Source: Fibrobacter sp. | GTDB lineage: Bacteria > Fibrobacterota > Fibrobacteria > Fibrobacterales > Fibrobacteraceae | NCBI GenBank assembly: GCA_024399015.1 | Contig: JAKSIC010000012.1 | Coordinates: 1-64,000 of the forward strand | DNA: 64,000 bases | Direction: 5' to 3' | Part shown: piece by piece, positions 17,794 through 26,285 of the stretch | Position numbering within the stretch: position 1 is the stretch's first letter | How the letters are laid out: each line of letters opens with the position of its first letter | Notes under the pieces: generated by a model | What the model was told of the DNA's origin: nothing | What the model saw: only the letters and a program-made list of their open reading frames with translations | Database searches by the model: none | Position numbers and translations under genes: made by a program

Positions 17794-19013
17794 TGGCCAA
17801 CGCTTTCCGCACAGCACTGAGTGTTTCAACGGGTAGGTACTGGTGGGTACTTATTGCTCGCGACTGCGCCAATGGTGGCTTCGCTCAGATTTTGCGTGTG
17901 CTTCGCGGTCGAGGGGCAGGTCATAGCTATGTGGATTTGTCCTACTCCGGCACTTTCGAGGAGTGCCGTCGCTTTCAGGTGGCCAATGGCGGTTCTGCCG
18001 ATGGCATCCTTTTGGTTGACGATGCAACTCCGGTAAAGATGGTCCAAATCGGCGACGAAGAATTCAAGCGCGAAAACTTTGAATACGTCAATTCCATCGA
18101 TGGGGATTTTGCTGTGGTCGCCCTTCGCCGATCCTTCGAGGAATTGGTTGAAGAGGTGGTAAAGGTGGAATTCAAGATTTTGGCCCACCTGCCTGTTTTG
18201 TTCTTTGAAATCGAAATGCTTCGCCAGCAGGATTTGTCTGGGGCTAAGCTGTTCAAGAATACGGAAAATGGGGTCACCAAGGCCTGGTACTTTGACCAGT
18301 GTGAATTTTACTGGTTCAGCAAGGCTTTTGAATCTTCTGAAGGCGAGGATTGCGTTAAAATTGTGGACTTTGTTAAGGAACGTTTCTTCCAGAAGTCTGT
18401 AATCGTCGAAGAATTTTCGCCCAGCGCCGAAGATATGGCCAAGGTGGTGGCTGAAGATGCATGGCTTTTCCGCACGGATCATTTGCCGGTGTTTTCTACG
18501 ATGCCCGATAATGGGGCTGTTGCCCGAATTCGCGAAGCCGCACTTTTCCGTAGGACTTTCAAGGCTTGCGTTGGTGTACTGGTAACCACCTTGCTGGTGA
18601 CCCTGGCTTTCTGGGGCGGTGTTTCCTGGTACGTTTCCAAGACTCAGACCCAGGTGGCTGCCATCGAAAAGAGAATCGAAACTCGCAAGGAGCTGGACCG
18701 CGTTTGGAAAAAGCTGGAAGCCGACAAGGCTGGTACAGAAAAGTTCCTCAGCCATCGCAGTCGCTCTTCCTCTTTCTTGTCGCTTATTACCGCGGATTTA
18801 CCCACGGATACTTGGATAACCCATTGGTCCGTAAACGGAAACGTTCATTCCATGCAGGGGTACTCTGCCACGTCCGAAGAAGTTTCTGAATTCCTGTCTA
18901 CTTTGGAACATGAAAAACGATTGATAAATGTTCGCTTGCGTTCTACGGAAAAAACCACATTCAAGCGTAAGCCTGTAGTGAAATTTGACTTGTCTGCGGA
19001 GGTGATTCCATGA
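17793..19013 (+). CDS. GspL/PilM-PilN-like inner-membrane assembly protein
   Basis: 406 aa. The GTG start shares its G with the secretin stop (TAGTG). Residues 1-250 are a soluble region, a plausible degenerate actin-like (PilM/GspL cytoplasmic) domain, although I see no clear nucleotide-binding motif. One membrane helix follows (about 256-277, VGVLVTTLLVTLAFWGGVSW), then a coiled stretch (about 282-320) and a PilN-like periplasmic domain (LITADLPTDTWITHWSVNG, about 332-400). This order of cytoplasmic domain, helix and periplasmic ferredoxin-like fold, and the total length, are those of GspL. In pilus systems the same parts are split between PilM and PilN. It should link the cytoplasmic ATPase side to the periplasm. 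Confidence 0.7.
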   Translation: MANAFRTALSVSTGRYWWVLIARDCANGGFAQILRVLRGRGAGHSYVDLSYSGTFEECRRFQVANGGSADGILLVDDATPVKMVQIGDEEFKRENFEYVNSIDGDFAVVALRRSFEELVEEVVKVEFKILAHLPVLFFEIEMLRQQDLSGAKLFKNTENGVTKAWYFDQCEFYWFSKAFESSEGEDCVKIVDFVKERFFQKSVIVEEFSPSAEDMAKVVAEDAWLFRTDHLPVFSTMPDNGAVARIREAALFRRTFKACVGVLVTTLLVTLAFWGGVSWYVSKTQTQVAAIEKRIETRKELDRVWKKLEADKAGTEKFLSHRSRSSSFLSLITADLPTDTWITHWSVNGNVHSMQGYSATSEEVSEFLSTLEHEKRLINVRLRSTEKTTFKRKPVVKFDLSAEVIP

Positions 19014-19528
19014 GTGGATTTCTAGCCCGCTACAAGTACACCTTGCTTACCGTTTTGTCTGTCGTGGCTCTGGTTGCTATCATCGGAGTGTATTTGTTCC
19101 CCAGGATGAGGGATGCCAGTGGCATATTGGTGGCCATCCGTTCCGAAATAGGGGAGTCTTCGGTTTTGGACAACGGCACAACGTCGCCGGATTCGCTAAT
19201 CGCCAACTACAAAAAGATTTCATCGGAACTGGATTCTTACGTGAATGTATCGGTGTCTTCTTCCAAGATACTGACATTTATTCTGGAAGCATCCAAGCAA
19301 AACGAGGTTGTTCTTCAGGATTTGTCAACCGGCGAGGTGGCAAGGCGTGGCGAGAATCTGGAATACCCCGTAAGGTTCAAGGCGAATTCCGGATTCCCTC
19401 AGTTCCTGCGATTCTTGACCACCTTGGAAAACAGCACCTATAGTGTCAAGGTCGTTAATGTGGACATGCGCCCCGGTGTGGCTTCTGTCTATCTGTCGGT
19501 CCTCAGCAAGGCAGGTCACGATGAATAA
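19010..19528 (+). CDS. GspM/PilO-like protein
   Basis: 172 aa. ATG overlaps the preceding TGA (ATGA). A membrane helix lies at residues 10-29 after a short cytoplasmic tail. A coiled region (about 35-85) leads to a small alpha/beta domain (about 90-170, with YPVRFKANSGFPQFLRFLTT) typical of PilO/GspM, which pairs with PilN/GspL in the inner-membrane platform. Assignment rests on size, topology and position between the GspL-like and PilP-like genes as much as on sequence. Confidence 0.65.
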   Translation: MSGFLARYKYTLLTVLSVVALVAIIGVYLFPRMRDASGILVAIRSEIGESSVLDNGTTSPDSLIANYKKISSELDSYVNVSVSSSKILTFILEASKQNEVVLQDLSTGEVARRGENLEYPVRFKANSGFPQFLRFLTTLENSTYSVKVVNVDMRPGVASVYLSVLSKAGHDE

Positions 19529-20033
19529 GTTCCTTGTTCTCCTGGTGACTGTTACGCTCATGATCTGGGGTGTATTCCTGTTCAAGATGTCTGATAAGGT
19601 GGATTCCCAGAAAGGCCAAAGTGAATCTGGATTGTTTGAGGAATTGTCTGGCAAAACGCCCCTGGATATTGAAACCCGCCTGGATTTTAAGAGCCTGCTT
19701 TCTCGCTTGAACCCGCAGGAAATGCCGGAAAATGACTTGCGCGATCCCTTCAAGGTTCCCACAAGCATTTTGCCACCGCCTAAGCCCCGTGTGGTGAAGG
19801 TTGCCTCCGCCCCTGTGGAAGCCCCGGTGGCAGTGGCTCCGCCTCCTCCCAAGCCGCCTTCCATTACTTTGGATGCCATTTTGCCCGGCGACAATCCTGT
19901 GGCCATCATCAAGTTCCGTGGCGAATCCGCAGTTGTCAGCGTAGGCCAGGAAATCTGGAATGTGGTGGTGCAGTCCATTGAATCCAACCGCGTCGTATTG
20001 CAGTACGCTGGCGGAACCTTCGAAATCAGGTGA
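19521..20033 (+). CDS. PilP/GspC-like periplasmic connector
   Basis: 170 aa from ATG 19521, overlapping the previous gene by 8 bp; a longer frame from 19443 lies wholly inside that gene and was not used. An N-terminal membrane helix (residues 4-20) is followed by a motif LRDPFKVP (about 73), a Pro/Ala/Val-rich linker (about 85-115) and a small beta domain (about 118-168, LDAILPGDNPVAIIKFRGE, VSVGQEI, IESNRVVLQYAG) that matches the homology region of PilP/GspC. In those families this domain binds the secretin, linking the inner platform to the outer ring. Last gene of the operon; no ATPase, prepilin peptidase or pilin gene is nearby. Confidence 0.75.
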   Translation: MNKFLVLLVTVTLMIWGVFLFKMSDKVDSQKGQSESGLFEELSGKTPLDIETRLDFKSLLSRLNPQEMPENDLRDPFKVPTSILPPPKPRVVKVASAPVEAPVAVAPPPPKPPSITLDAILPGDNPVAIIKFRGESAVVSVGQEIWNVVVQSIESNRVVLQYAGGTFEIR

Positions 20034-20035
20034 AT

Positions 20036-20095
20036 TGGACCATAGCGTGATTTAATAAGAGCTTTCCTGAAAAAAGTAATGGTCGCACATTTTGT
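20036..20095 (+). repeat. 60-bp direct repeat, copy 1
   Basis: Identical to 20383-20442 at 57 of 60 positions. It begins 2 bp after the PilP-like stop codon. The right half carries the left arm of the hairpin GGTCGCAC but the right arm is lost here, so this copy is the degraded one. Confidence 0.85.
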
Positions 20096-20167
20096 CCACC
20101 CAATGGTATGTTCCCATGGGCTATAAGAAATTTTGCATATTAGCTGTAATTAGATAAGGTTTGTTAG

Positions 20168-20392
20168 ATGCTTAGAACTTGTTGTTTGTTGCTATTCGCC
20201 CTGTTGTTTCAGGGGTGTGTGTATTCTCTCATAAAATGTCATTCTGCAAATACTTTGGATATTTCAGGATATCTGGATGGAAATAGGGAACTTGTCGCAA
20301 AATACGACTTGGTATACCTGCTAGATGGAGATACTCTGCCCGTATCGCAATATTGCTATTTTCTTTTTGCGGGGTGTAATGGTGGACCATAG
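20168..20392 (+). pseudogene. Probable 3'-truncated small lipoprotein gene
   Basis: 74 codons encoding MLRTCCLLLFALLFQGC, a signal peptide with a lipobox-like FQGC (Cys17), then about 57 residues with no recognised motif. The stop TAG at 20390-20392 lies inside the second copy of the 60-bp repeat, and the last codons are supplied by that repeat. The gene therefore seems to have lost its end when the repeat joined it. It could still make a short lipoprotein. Confidence 0.45.
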
Positions 20393-20442
20393 CGTGATTT
20401 GATAAGAGTGTTCCTGAAAAAAGTAATGGTCGCACATTTTGT
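20383..20442 (+). repeat. 60-bp direct repeat, copy 2
   Basis: The intact copy: it runs into a complete hairpin (terminator at 20428-20454) next to the 3' end of the Rpn-type gene. Together with copy 1 it brackets the truncated lipoprotein gene. Confidence 0.85.
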
Positions 20443-20454
20443 GCGACCTTTTGT
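20428..20454. terminator. Terminator hairpin after the Rpn-type gene
   Basis: Stem GGTCGCAC/GTGCGACC with loop ATTTT, T-rich on the plus side and, read from the other strand, followed by ATTACTTTTTTC. It can serve the minus-strand gene ending at 20475. Confidence 0.6.
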
Positions 20455-20474
20455 AATTTGAACAGGGATGTTTG

Positions 20475-21527
20475 TTACAGGGACTTTTCTGCAGCAATCT
20501 TGTCGGCAAGTTCCTGTACTTTTTCAAGCGGCAACTTAAGGACTCTAGCAACGCGTTCCGCAGGATCGCCTTCACGAAGGAACGCCTCGGCAGCTTCGTA
20601 CTTGGCCTCGTTCTTACCTTCGATTCTGCCTTCATTCTTGCCGTCAAAGTGAGCGAGGACCATGCGGCCAATCTGTTCGTCAATGCTGATTGTACAGGAC
20701 ACTTGATCCTCCAGGATTTTCTTGTCACGGTTGGCGTCTATGGTAATACGTTTGACGGCATCATCCAAGACGGAGTCGTTGAACTTGGGAAGTTTCTTCA
20801 TCACACCGGCGTTCTTGATCAGGTAAAGCCAACGGTCTTCGTCATTCTCAAGTTCCGATGCGGTCTTCTTGAACTTCTTGAGATCCACTACAATATACTT
20901 TACTTTTTCGGTCACTGGCAAGGGTGTGGCTGACGTAGCGCTGCGTTTTACGGCTTCGTCGCTGTAGATGTGCCAGCTGTCATAATATTCACCGATTTCA
21001 TTCACGTTAAAATCGCAAATCCAAACTGCGTAAACGTGAGGGATTTCGTAACGATGCTTTTCACGTTCCGCGATGTCGTGAGCGCTGTCTGACGGATATT
21101 TTTCCTTGATTTTTGCATCCAGCCGCTTCTTCTCCACGCAAAGGAATGCACTTTCCTGAAGGATTGCGCGCTCGTTAAAAAGCGTCAGGGACAACTTCTG
21201 CATTTCCACATTGATATGCAGGCCGCTTTCGGTCTTGGCATGAATATCCATCCGCAAGTTCAGCAGGTCTGTGGCATGGATCTCAATGTCCGTATCCATA
21301 AATTCCACATTCTTGATAAAGTCAGTTTCCCTGTGCAGAATCGCGTTCAGGAAACTGACCATGGCCGCCTCGTTTTTCAGCAGGCGCTTAAAGCCCGGAT
21401 CCAGACGAACATCCAAATACGTGGCCTTGCTGTATTTTTCAAAAAGTTCCGCAAACCGAGCCCGTTCAATCTCGGGGGAAAGCCCCAACATCTGCATGGC
21501 GGAACCAAGCTTTTCATTATCGTCCAT
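20475..21527 (-). CDS. Rpn-family PD-(D/E)XK nuclease / putative transposase
   Basis: 350 aa. The N-terminal two thirds match the PD-(D/E)XK family often annotated as Rpn recombination-promoting nuclease or putative transposase: FKRLLKNEAAMVSFLNAIL, then the active-site pair Asp94 (LRMDIHAK) and Glu108-x-Gln110 (INVEMQ), where Gln replaces the usual Lys as in many members. The C-terminus (about 290-350) is a Lys/Glu/Gly repeat region (KNEGRIEGKNEAK) followed by a helical tail. Rpn proteins cleave DNA and promote RecA-independent recombination in E. coli; here the role is inferred. The adjacent 60-bp direct repeat may reflect recombination activity at this spot. Confidence 0.8.
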   Translation of the reverse strand: MDDNEKLGSAMQMLGLSPEIERARFAELFEKYSKATYLDVRLDPGFKRLLKNEAAMVSFLNAILHRETDFIKNVEFMDTDIEIHATDLLNLRMDIHAKTESGLHINVEMQKLSLTLFNERAILQESAFLCVEKKRLDAKIKEKYPSDSAHDIAEREKHRYEIPHVYAVWICDFNVNEIGEYYDSWHIYSDEAVKRSATSATPLPVTEKVKYIVVDLKKFKKTASELENDEDRWLYLIKNAGVMKKLPKFNDSVLDDAVKRITIDANRDKKILEDQVSCTISIDEQIGRMVLAHFDGKNEGRIEGKNEAKYEAAEAFLREGDPAERVARVLKLPLEKVQELADKIAAEKSL

Positions 21528-21670
21528 ATCAACCTTCGTGATTAGCGTAAGGCTTAATCGCCCTACATACTATAACACGCAGGAAACTCCAAAATGGGAA
21601 TTGCTTTTTATGAAAAATTTTGTTTGCGTGGTGGCTTTAAAAAAACAAGTCTACTTTTCAAATAACCATT

Positions 21671-21694
21671 AAAAAAGTGACCCGCTGAGCGGGG
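21671..21694 (-). terminator. Terminator of the glycosyltransferase/Wzi-like operon
   Basis: CCCGC-TGA-GCGGG hairpin 9 bp past the barrel gene; on the minus strand it is followed by TCACTTTTTT. Confidence 0.6.
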
Positions 21695-21702
21695 CTTTCT
21701 TT

Positions 21703-23196
21703 TTACCACTGGAAGGATCCGGTCATTGAGGCGTGATAGCCTTCGTAATCCCCGAAGAAACGGGAATATCTGGCGTGGAAACTGATCCAGCTCCAGGGCA
21801 GGATTTCAATACCTGCGCCAAGTTCCACATAATTGATGGTGGTGGCTTCGTTCAGGAATACTTTGTTCACACCGTGCTTTTCGTAGTCATGAATGTCGGT
21901 GAGGTTGCCGCCTGCCGCAGTGTCCTTGGCAACGGCGCTGGCGAAGAGAGTTCCTCTGGCAATGGCGTCTTTCAGGAGGCCGCTGCGGTGCCTGTAGGTG
22001 CCTGTCAGTTCCGTGTAGAGTTCCTGGCTGTTGGGGCCCAGTTCTGTAGCGAGATTTTGTCTGTAATGGGAGTAGGTGTATCCGCCGCCCTTGTGGTGGG
22101 TGTAGACCCAGGGCTCCACGCGGGTGTATTCCGTGTACCAGTCGAAATAGGCGGGGCCCAGGCGGAGGCTGTCGCGGGCGATGCCGATGGAGGCTGCCCA
22201 CTTGTTTCCCCACCAGGAATCATCGAACATGCTGGTGGGAGTTTTCATGTCATCCCACATGAGCTCGCCGTAGATTTCCCAATGGGGAATGGCTCTGATG
22301 CTGATGTCGAAGGACATGGAAATGTTGTCCTGGTCGCCCAGGGTGTGTTCCTCGAAATTGTACATGAGGAAGGGAATGACATAGGCCCACTGGAAATCGC
22401 GGCCGCAGCTGTCGGCGTCTGCATTGGGGTTGGGATTTGCGGAAACGTTTTCGGTGGTGGTGCCGTACAGGGAGGTTTCGCTAAGGCCCAGGGTAATGTT
22501 CTTGGGCAAGTTCAAATCCAGACGGTGGGCGTGGAGGTACTTGCTGTAGCCCTTGCGGTCGGTGGGCATCATGGCGTACTGGGTGTAGACCACGGGGCCG
22601 ACGGACAGCTGGTAGCCGAAATAGGGCATGGGAGCCGGGTTGTTGATTTTGGCGGATTCATCGTACCAGGGGCGGTAATTGTTCTTTTCGCCGCGGAGGA
22701 TCACGTTGTTGCGGCGGGCGGGACCCCATTGGATGTAGTCGTAGCCGGTGAGCAGGGAAAGGGCGCTAAGTTCGTAGGAAACGTTGGCGGAGAACATGTC
22801 CCAGGTGCGGCGGGTTTCGCTCTGCTTGACGTAGGGGAGGCCTTCGTCGGGATTGAAGAAATGGTCCGGAATGAAACGGTTGGTGTAGTCGTTAACGACA
22901 AAGACCTTGGCGTTGAACTGGAACGCGTCGGTAAAGTGGCCGTCCAGAAAGAGTCGGACGGACATGTTGTTGTCCACATGGGTGGGGGCGTTCTTCAGGT
23001 TGGTAATGGCAAGGGAATCCACCAGCTGGGCGCGGATGTTCACCACCTTGTTCTTGGCGGAATCCTGAAGGACAAAATGGTTGACCTTAGGGTCGTTCGG
23101 GTTTGAACTGCGCGAAATCTGGGTTGCATTCGCAAAGGCTGTGCCTGCGAAAGAGCAAATCAAGGTCAGGGTAAGAACGATGTTGCGAAGGATCAT
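21703..23196 (-). CDS. Wzi-like outer-membrane beta-barrel (capsule assembly family)
   Basis: 497 aa with signal peptide (MILRNIVL to AFA-NA). The rest is rich in amphipathic beta strands ending in aromatic residues and finishes on Phe-Gln-Trp, as outer-membrane barrels do. YDYIQWGPARRNNVILRG (about 150) and WEIYGELMWDDMK (about 295) resemble the lectin-barrel Wzi/CapW family, which helps attach surface polysaccharide. ATGA overlap with the upstream glycosyltransferase makes it the last gene of a four-gene operon with three glycosyltransferases, which fits a role in export or surface retention of a glycan. The exact ligand cannot be told from sequence. Confidence 0.65.
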   Translation of the reverse strand: MILRNIVLTLTLICSFAGTAFANATQISRSSNPNDPKVNHFVLQDSAKNKVVNIRAQLVDSLAITNLKNAPTHVDNNMSVRLFLDGHFTDAFQFNAKVFVVNDYTNRFIPDHFFNPDEGLPYVKQSETRRTWDMFSANVSYELSALSLLTGYDYIQWGPARRNNVILRGEKNNYRPWYDESAKINNPAPMPYFGYQLSVGPVVYTQYAMMPTDRKGYSKYLHAHRLDLNLPKNITLGLSETSLYGTTTENVSANPNPNADADSCGRDFQWAYVIPFLMYNFEEHTLGDQDNISMSFDISIRAIPHWEIYGELMWDDMKTPTSMFDDSWWGNKWAASIGIARDSLRLGPAYFDWYTEYTRVEPWVYTHHKGGGYTYSHYRQNLATELGPNSQELYTELTGTYRHRSGLLKDAIARGTLFASAVAKDTAAGGNLTDIHDYEKHGVNKVFLNEATTINYVELGAGIEILPWSWISFHARYSRFFGDYEGYHASMTGSFQW

Positions 23197-24182
23197 AGGA
23201 CGGCCTCTTTGAACAGAGCCAGGTGATGCTTGATATAGGCTCGCTTTTCGGGTGCGCTGCTTCCGGCAATGGCGCGTGGTGCTGCGGAGACAATGCGGAC
23301 CAGGCTGCGGAGGATGCGGAACTTTTTGGAAAGCCAGTAACCGCGGATTCCGAAATGCTTTTTGAAGACGTATTCCTGGGAACGGTCGTGCTGAAGGGCG
23401 CGGCTGAGGCTGCTCTTGGCGGAACCGCCACCCAGGTGGGTGATGGCGCTACGGTCGCTAATGAAGAACCGTGCCCCAAGTTTGCGACAACGGAGCGCCA
23501 TGTCGGCGTCTTCGTAGTACATGAATATCTTTTCGTCGAAGCCGCCGACGCGGTTCCACAGTTCTGCGGACATCATCCAGCAAACGGCGCTTGTCCAGTG
23601 GGTTTCCTTGATGCCCTCAAGTGCTGTTGCCTTAGGCGTACCTTCCAGAACTCGTGCAGCGCCTTCTTCGTTTCTGAAGGCGTTCATCAAAAAGTTTATG
23701 TACCCGATTCCGTCGGGACCCAGGCCTGCAAAGAAATTGTTCTGGCGGGATCCATCCATGTTCATTGTCGTGGGGGCAAGAACTGCATTTTCACCAACGC
23801 GTTCCAAGTCTTCGCGCAGTTTTACAAGAGCTTCCGCCTGGAATCTGGTATCGTTATTCAGCAAACAAACTGCATCAAATTCCACGCCGTCATTCAACAA
23901 GCCGCGAATGGCTCCGTTGTTGGCTGCTCCGAAACCAAGATTTCCCGCTTGCGGGTAAACGTGAATCTGCGGGTATTTTTCGGACGGGTAAAGCTCACGA
24001 ATCTTTTCTACGGTGCCGTCGGTACTGCCATTGTCTGCAATAGCCACAACGAACTTCTGGGCTTTCTCTGCAGCAGTTTCTGCGCAGTCATTAGAAAGCA
24101 AAGGCGTAAGGTCGTTCAAGCAGGCCTTCGTCAGTTCCCATCCGTTATAAGTCACCAGGATAATCGCAGTCGTATTAGCCAT
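23193..24182 (-). CDS. Family 2 glycosyltransferase (rhamnosyltransferase-like)
   Basis: 329 aa from ATG 24182, which has AGAAGG just upstream and overlaps the previous stop by 8 bp; an ATG 24 bp earlier lies inside the upstream gene and is less likely. GT2 (GT-A fold) motifs: AIILVTYNG at the start, ADNGSTDGT (about 48), LLNNDTRF (the DxD region, about 100) and YYEDADMALRCRKLGARF (about 222). The last is typical of WbbL/RfbF-type sugar transferases. It should add a sugar from an NDP donor to a growing lipid-linked glycan at the inner membrane. Confidence 0.85.
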   Translation of the reverse strand: MANTTAIILVTYNGWELTKACLNDLTPLLSNDCAETAAEKAQKFVVAIADNGSTDGTVEKIRELYPSEKYPQIHVYPQAGNLGFGAANNGAIRGLLNDGVEFDAVCLLNNDTRFQAEALVKLREDLERVGENAVLAPTTMNMDGSRQNNFFAGLGPDGIGYINFLMNAFRNEEGAARVLEGTPKATALEGIKETHWTSAVCWMMSAELWNRVGGFDEKIFMYYEDADMALRCRKLGARFFISDRSAITHLGGGSAKSSLSRALQHDRSQEYVFKKHFGIRGYWLSKKFRILRSLVRIVSAAPRAIAGSSAPEKRAYIKHHLALFKEAVL

Positions 24183-25269
24183 GGTGTACCTTCTGGAAAA
24201 CTTCAATCAACTTGCGGGCGGAATTCTGCCAGCTGTATTTGGACAGCAGGGCGACTCGGGACGCCTCCGGCACCACCTTATGTTCTTTCCAGAACTGCTC
24301 AATTACATTGGCCATGTCTTCTGCCGATTTAGGATCGAAGTACAAACCGCAATCGCCCAGGACGGATTCCATCGCCGTTCCCTTGGATGTGAGAACCGGG
24401 GCGCCGTAGGCCAAAGCTTCCAAAGCCGGCAGGCCGAAACCTTCGTACACCGAGGGGAAAATCACGGCGGCGCTTTCCTTGTACAGATTGCGCAGCTCCT
24501 CGTCGGAAACAAAACCCTTGTGCTCGATGTTCGCAGCCACGCTGGAGGTACTGAGCATATCCTTGATAGTCTGGTTCTTCCAACCCCTTGGGCCGGTCAT
24601 GACCAGCGGAATATCCATACCGCGTGTCTTCAAAATTTCCAGGGCACGGATCAAAGTCTGCAAATTCTTTCGAGGTTCCAGACTGCCCACAAAAAGCAAC
24701 TGGGCTTTGCGTGCGGCGTTGTTCAAAGTTTGTCCGTCGCTCAAATTTTGCGCAGAGCCTACAGCGCAGCTCACCACTTCCACCTTATCCTTGTTCACCT
24801 TGGGATAAAAATGGAAAAGTTCGTTCTTGGTAAAATCAGAAACAGGCACGATTGCCGTAGCCTTCTTGATGGACTTTCCGCCGAAGGTTCGGGTAATCCA
24901 AAGCACCGACTTGCGCATTGTTTCTGGGAAGCGGCGATAAACGAAGTCGTGGATGGTCAGTACGGAGGCTATTTCCGAGGACCCTATAACAGGAATAGTC
25001 TGTTCCGGTCCCCAAATTACGTCGATGTGCTCGTCTTTGAGCGCCAAGGGCAAGGCCAGCTGCTGCCAAAGAATTCCTGGCAACTTTGTGGGTACCACCA
25101 CGGTTTTCCACTTGGGATTGGTGATGTCGTAATCCACGGGGCTTGGGGAGAACAGCACGTACTCGTTTCTGATGTCCACTTGCTGGAGAGCGTCTAGGAG
25201 GCTGCGGGTGTACCTGCCGATGCCGCTGTTGTTGGTGCGCAGGCACTTGATGTCGATGCCGATACGCAT
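24175..25269 (-). CDS. Family 4-type (group 1) glycosyltransferase
   Basis: 364 aa. Starts MRIGIDIKCLRTNNSGIGRY, the glycine-rich acceptor loop of GT-B enzymes. The donor half has LLFVGSLEPRKNLQTLIRA (about 190), GFVSDEELRNLYKESAAVIFPSVYEGFGLPALEALAYGAPVL (the E-x7-E region, about 255-295) and SVLGDCGLYFDP. These are the marks of a retaining mannosyl- or similar transferase. Its ATG overlaps the upstream stop by one base (TAATG), and its own stop overlaps the next start. Confidence 0.87.
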   Translation of the reverse strand: MRIGIDIKCLRTNNSGIGRYTRSLLDALQQVDIRNEYVLFSPSPVDYDITNPKWKTVVVPTKLPGILWQQLALPLALKDEHIDVIWGPEQTIPVIGSSEIASVLTIHDFVYRRFPETMRKSVLWITRTFGGKSIKKATAIVPVSDFTKNELFHFYPKVNKDKVEVVSCAVGSAQNLSDGQTLNNAARKAQLLFVGSLEPRKNLQTLIRALEILKTRGMDIPLVMTGPRGWKNQTIKDMLSTSSVAANIEHKGFVSDEELRNLYKESAAVIFPSVYEGFGLPALEALAYGAPVLTSKGTAMESVLGDCGLYFDPKSAEDMANVIEQFWKEHKVVPEASRVALLSKYSWQNSARKLIEVFQKVHHG

Positions 25270-26210
25270 TATTCCTTCCTCCAGATTTTCTTTGCCATAG
25301 GGAGGCCCACCAGCGTGAACAAAACCCGCTTGAAGGTCTTGAGGAAGGAGGCCCTAAGGAACAGGTACTTTCTGTTCTTGAACACCCAGCAGAACTGGCC
25401 TGGCAAAACGAAGGCAACCAGTCGTTCCTGGGTGAGGGTCAAAAGTCTTTCGGCGAAGGACACTTCCTCCGGGGAAAGTTTCAGCAAGTCCTTGTGATCC
25501 AAGATGGTGGAAATCCACTTGTTCTGGATTTCGATGGTCTTGGTCATGGTGGTGTCGCCTTGTCCGCCTACGGCGTTTCCGCCATGGATGCGGTACTGGA
25601 TAACCTTTGGGGGAATGGCCTTGATGCCGCCGTTCTTTTCGGCGATCATGGCAATCCAGCGGTCGTGAACGGTGACGCCCTCGGGAATGGGGAGGACGGT
25701 GTCCAAAAGGCTTGCCCTGAAGAGGCTGAGGCAACCAGTCACGTGGTTGATGCCTGCAATCTGGTGGCGGATGGTGGTGTTAATGTCGATGTTTCCCTGA
25801 ACTCTCCAGGATTCGGCAGTTACATTGCCTTGTCCGTCGATAATTTCTGCATCACCGAAAACGAGGCTCGAGCCAGATAGTTCCTTTTCAAGAATTTCCA
25901 ACTTGTTGGGGAGCCAGATGTCGTCCTGGTCGGCTAGGGCTATCAGATCGTCTGGGCCTAGCTGCGTGCGAGCTAATTCAAGTGTCCTGGAAAATGCGGC
26001 GCGGTGCCCCTGGTTCACTTCGTGAATTTCCACGGTCAGGGGGAGCTTATCCTTGTAGGATTCTAGAATCTTGGGGGAGGAATCCTTGGAGCCGTCGTCT
26101 ACGGCGATGATCATATCTGCAGGTCTTGTCTGTGCCATGAGGGAATCCAGCATCTGTGACAGATACTGAGCTCCGTTATAAGTTGCAAGAACGATGCAAA
26201 TTTTCGCCAT
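25269..26210 (-). CDS. Family 2 glycosyltransferase
   Basis: 313 aa, first gene of the four-gene operon. MAKICIVLATYNGAQYLSQM, AVDDGSKDSS (about 37) and LADQDDIWLPNK (about 92, carrying the DDx metal-binding residues) identify a GT2 of the rhamnosyltransferase type. HDRWIAMIAEKNG (about 180) is the usual C-terminal acceptor-side motif. There is no Shine-Dalgarno; a TATATT element ends 6 nt before the ATG. Confidence 0.85.
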   Translation of the reverse strand: MAKICIVLATYNGAQYLSQMLDSLMAQTRPADMIIAVDDGSKDSSPKILESYKDKLPLTVEIHEVNQGHRAAFSRTLELARTQLGPDDLIALADQDDIWLPNKLEILEKELSGSSLVFGDAEIIDGQGNVTAESWRVQGNIDINTTIRHQIAGINHVTGCLSLFRASLLDTVLPIPEGVTVHDRWIAMIAEKNGGIKAIPPKVIQYRIHGGNAVGGQGDTTMTKTIEIQNKWISTILDHKDLLKLSPEEVSFAERLLTLTQERLVAFVLPGQFCWVFKNRKYLFLRASFLKTFKRVLFTLVGLPMAKKIWRKE

Positions 26211-26216
26211 ACAACG

Positions 26217-26222
26217 AATATA
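26217..26222 (-). promoter_or_regulatory. TATATT element of the glycosyltransferase operon
   Basis: On the minus strand TATATT ends 6 nt before the ATG at 26210; a transcript from it would be leaderless or nearly so. Confidence 0.5.
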
Positions 26223-26269
26223 GCAAGTTCATTTTCTCTCGTTGTTCCGCATTTTTTTATTTTATGGGA

Positions 26270-26275
26270 TATAGA
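26270..26275 (+). promoter_or_regulatory. TATAGA element of the divergent GT4 gene
   Basis: TATAGA ends 10 nt before ATG 26286. The 75-bp divergent gap thus carries one such element for each direction. Confidence 0.4.
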
Positions 26276-26285
26276 ACGGTTCCCC

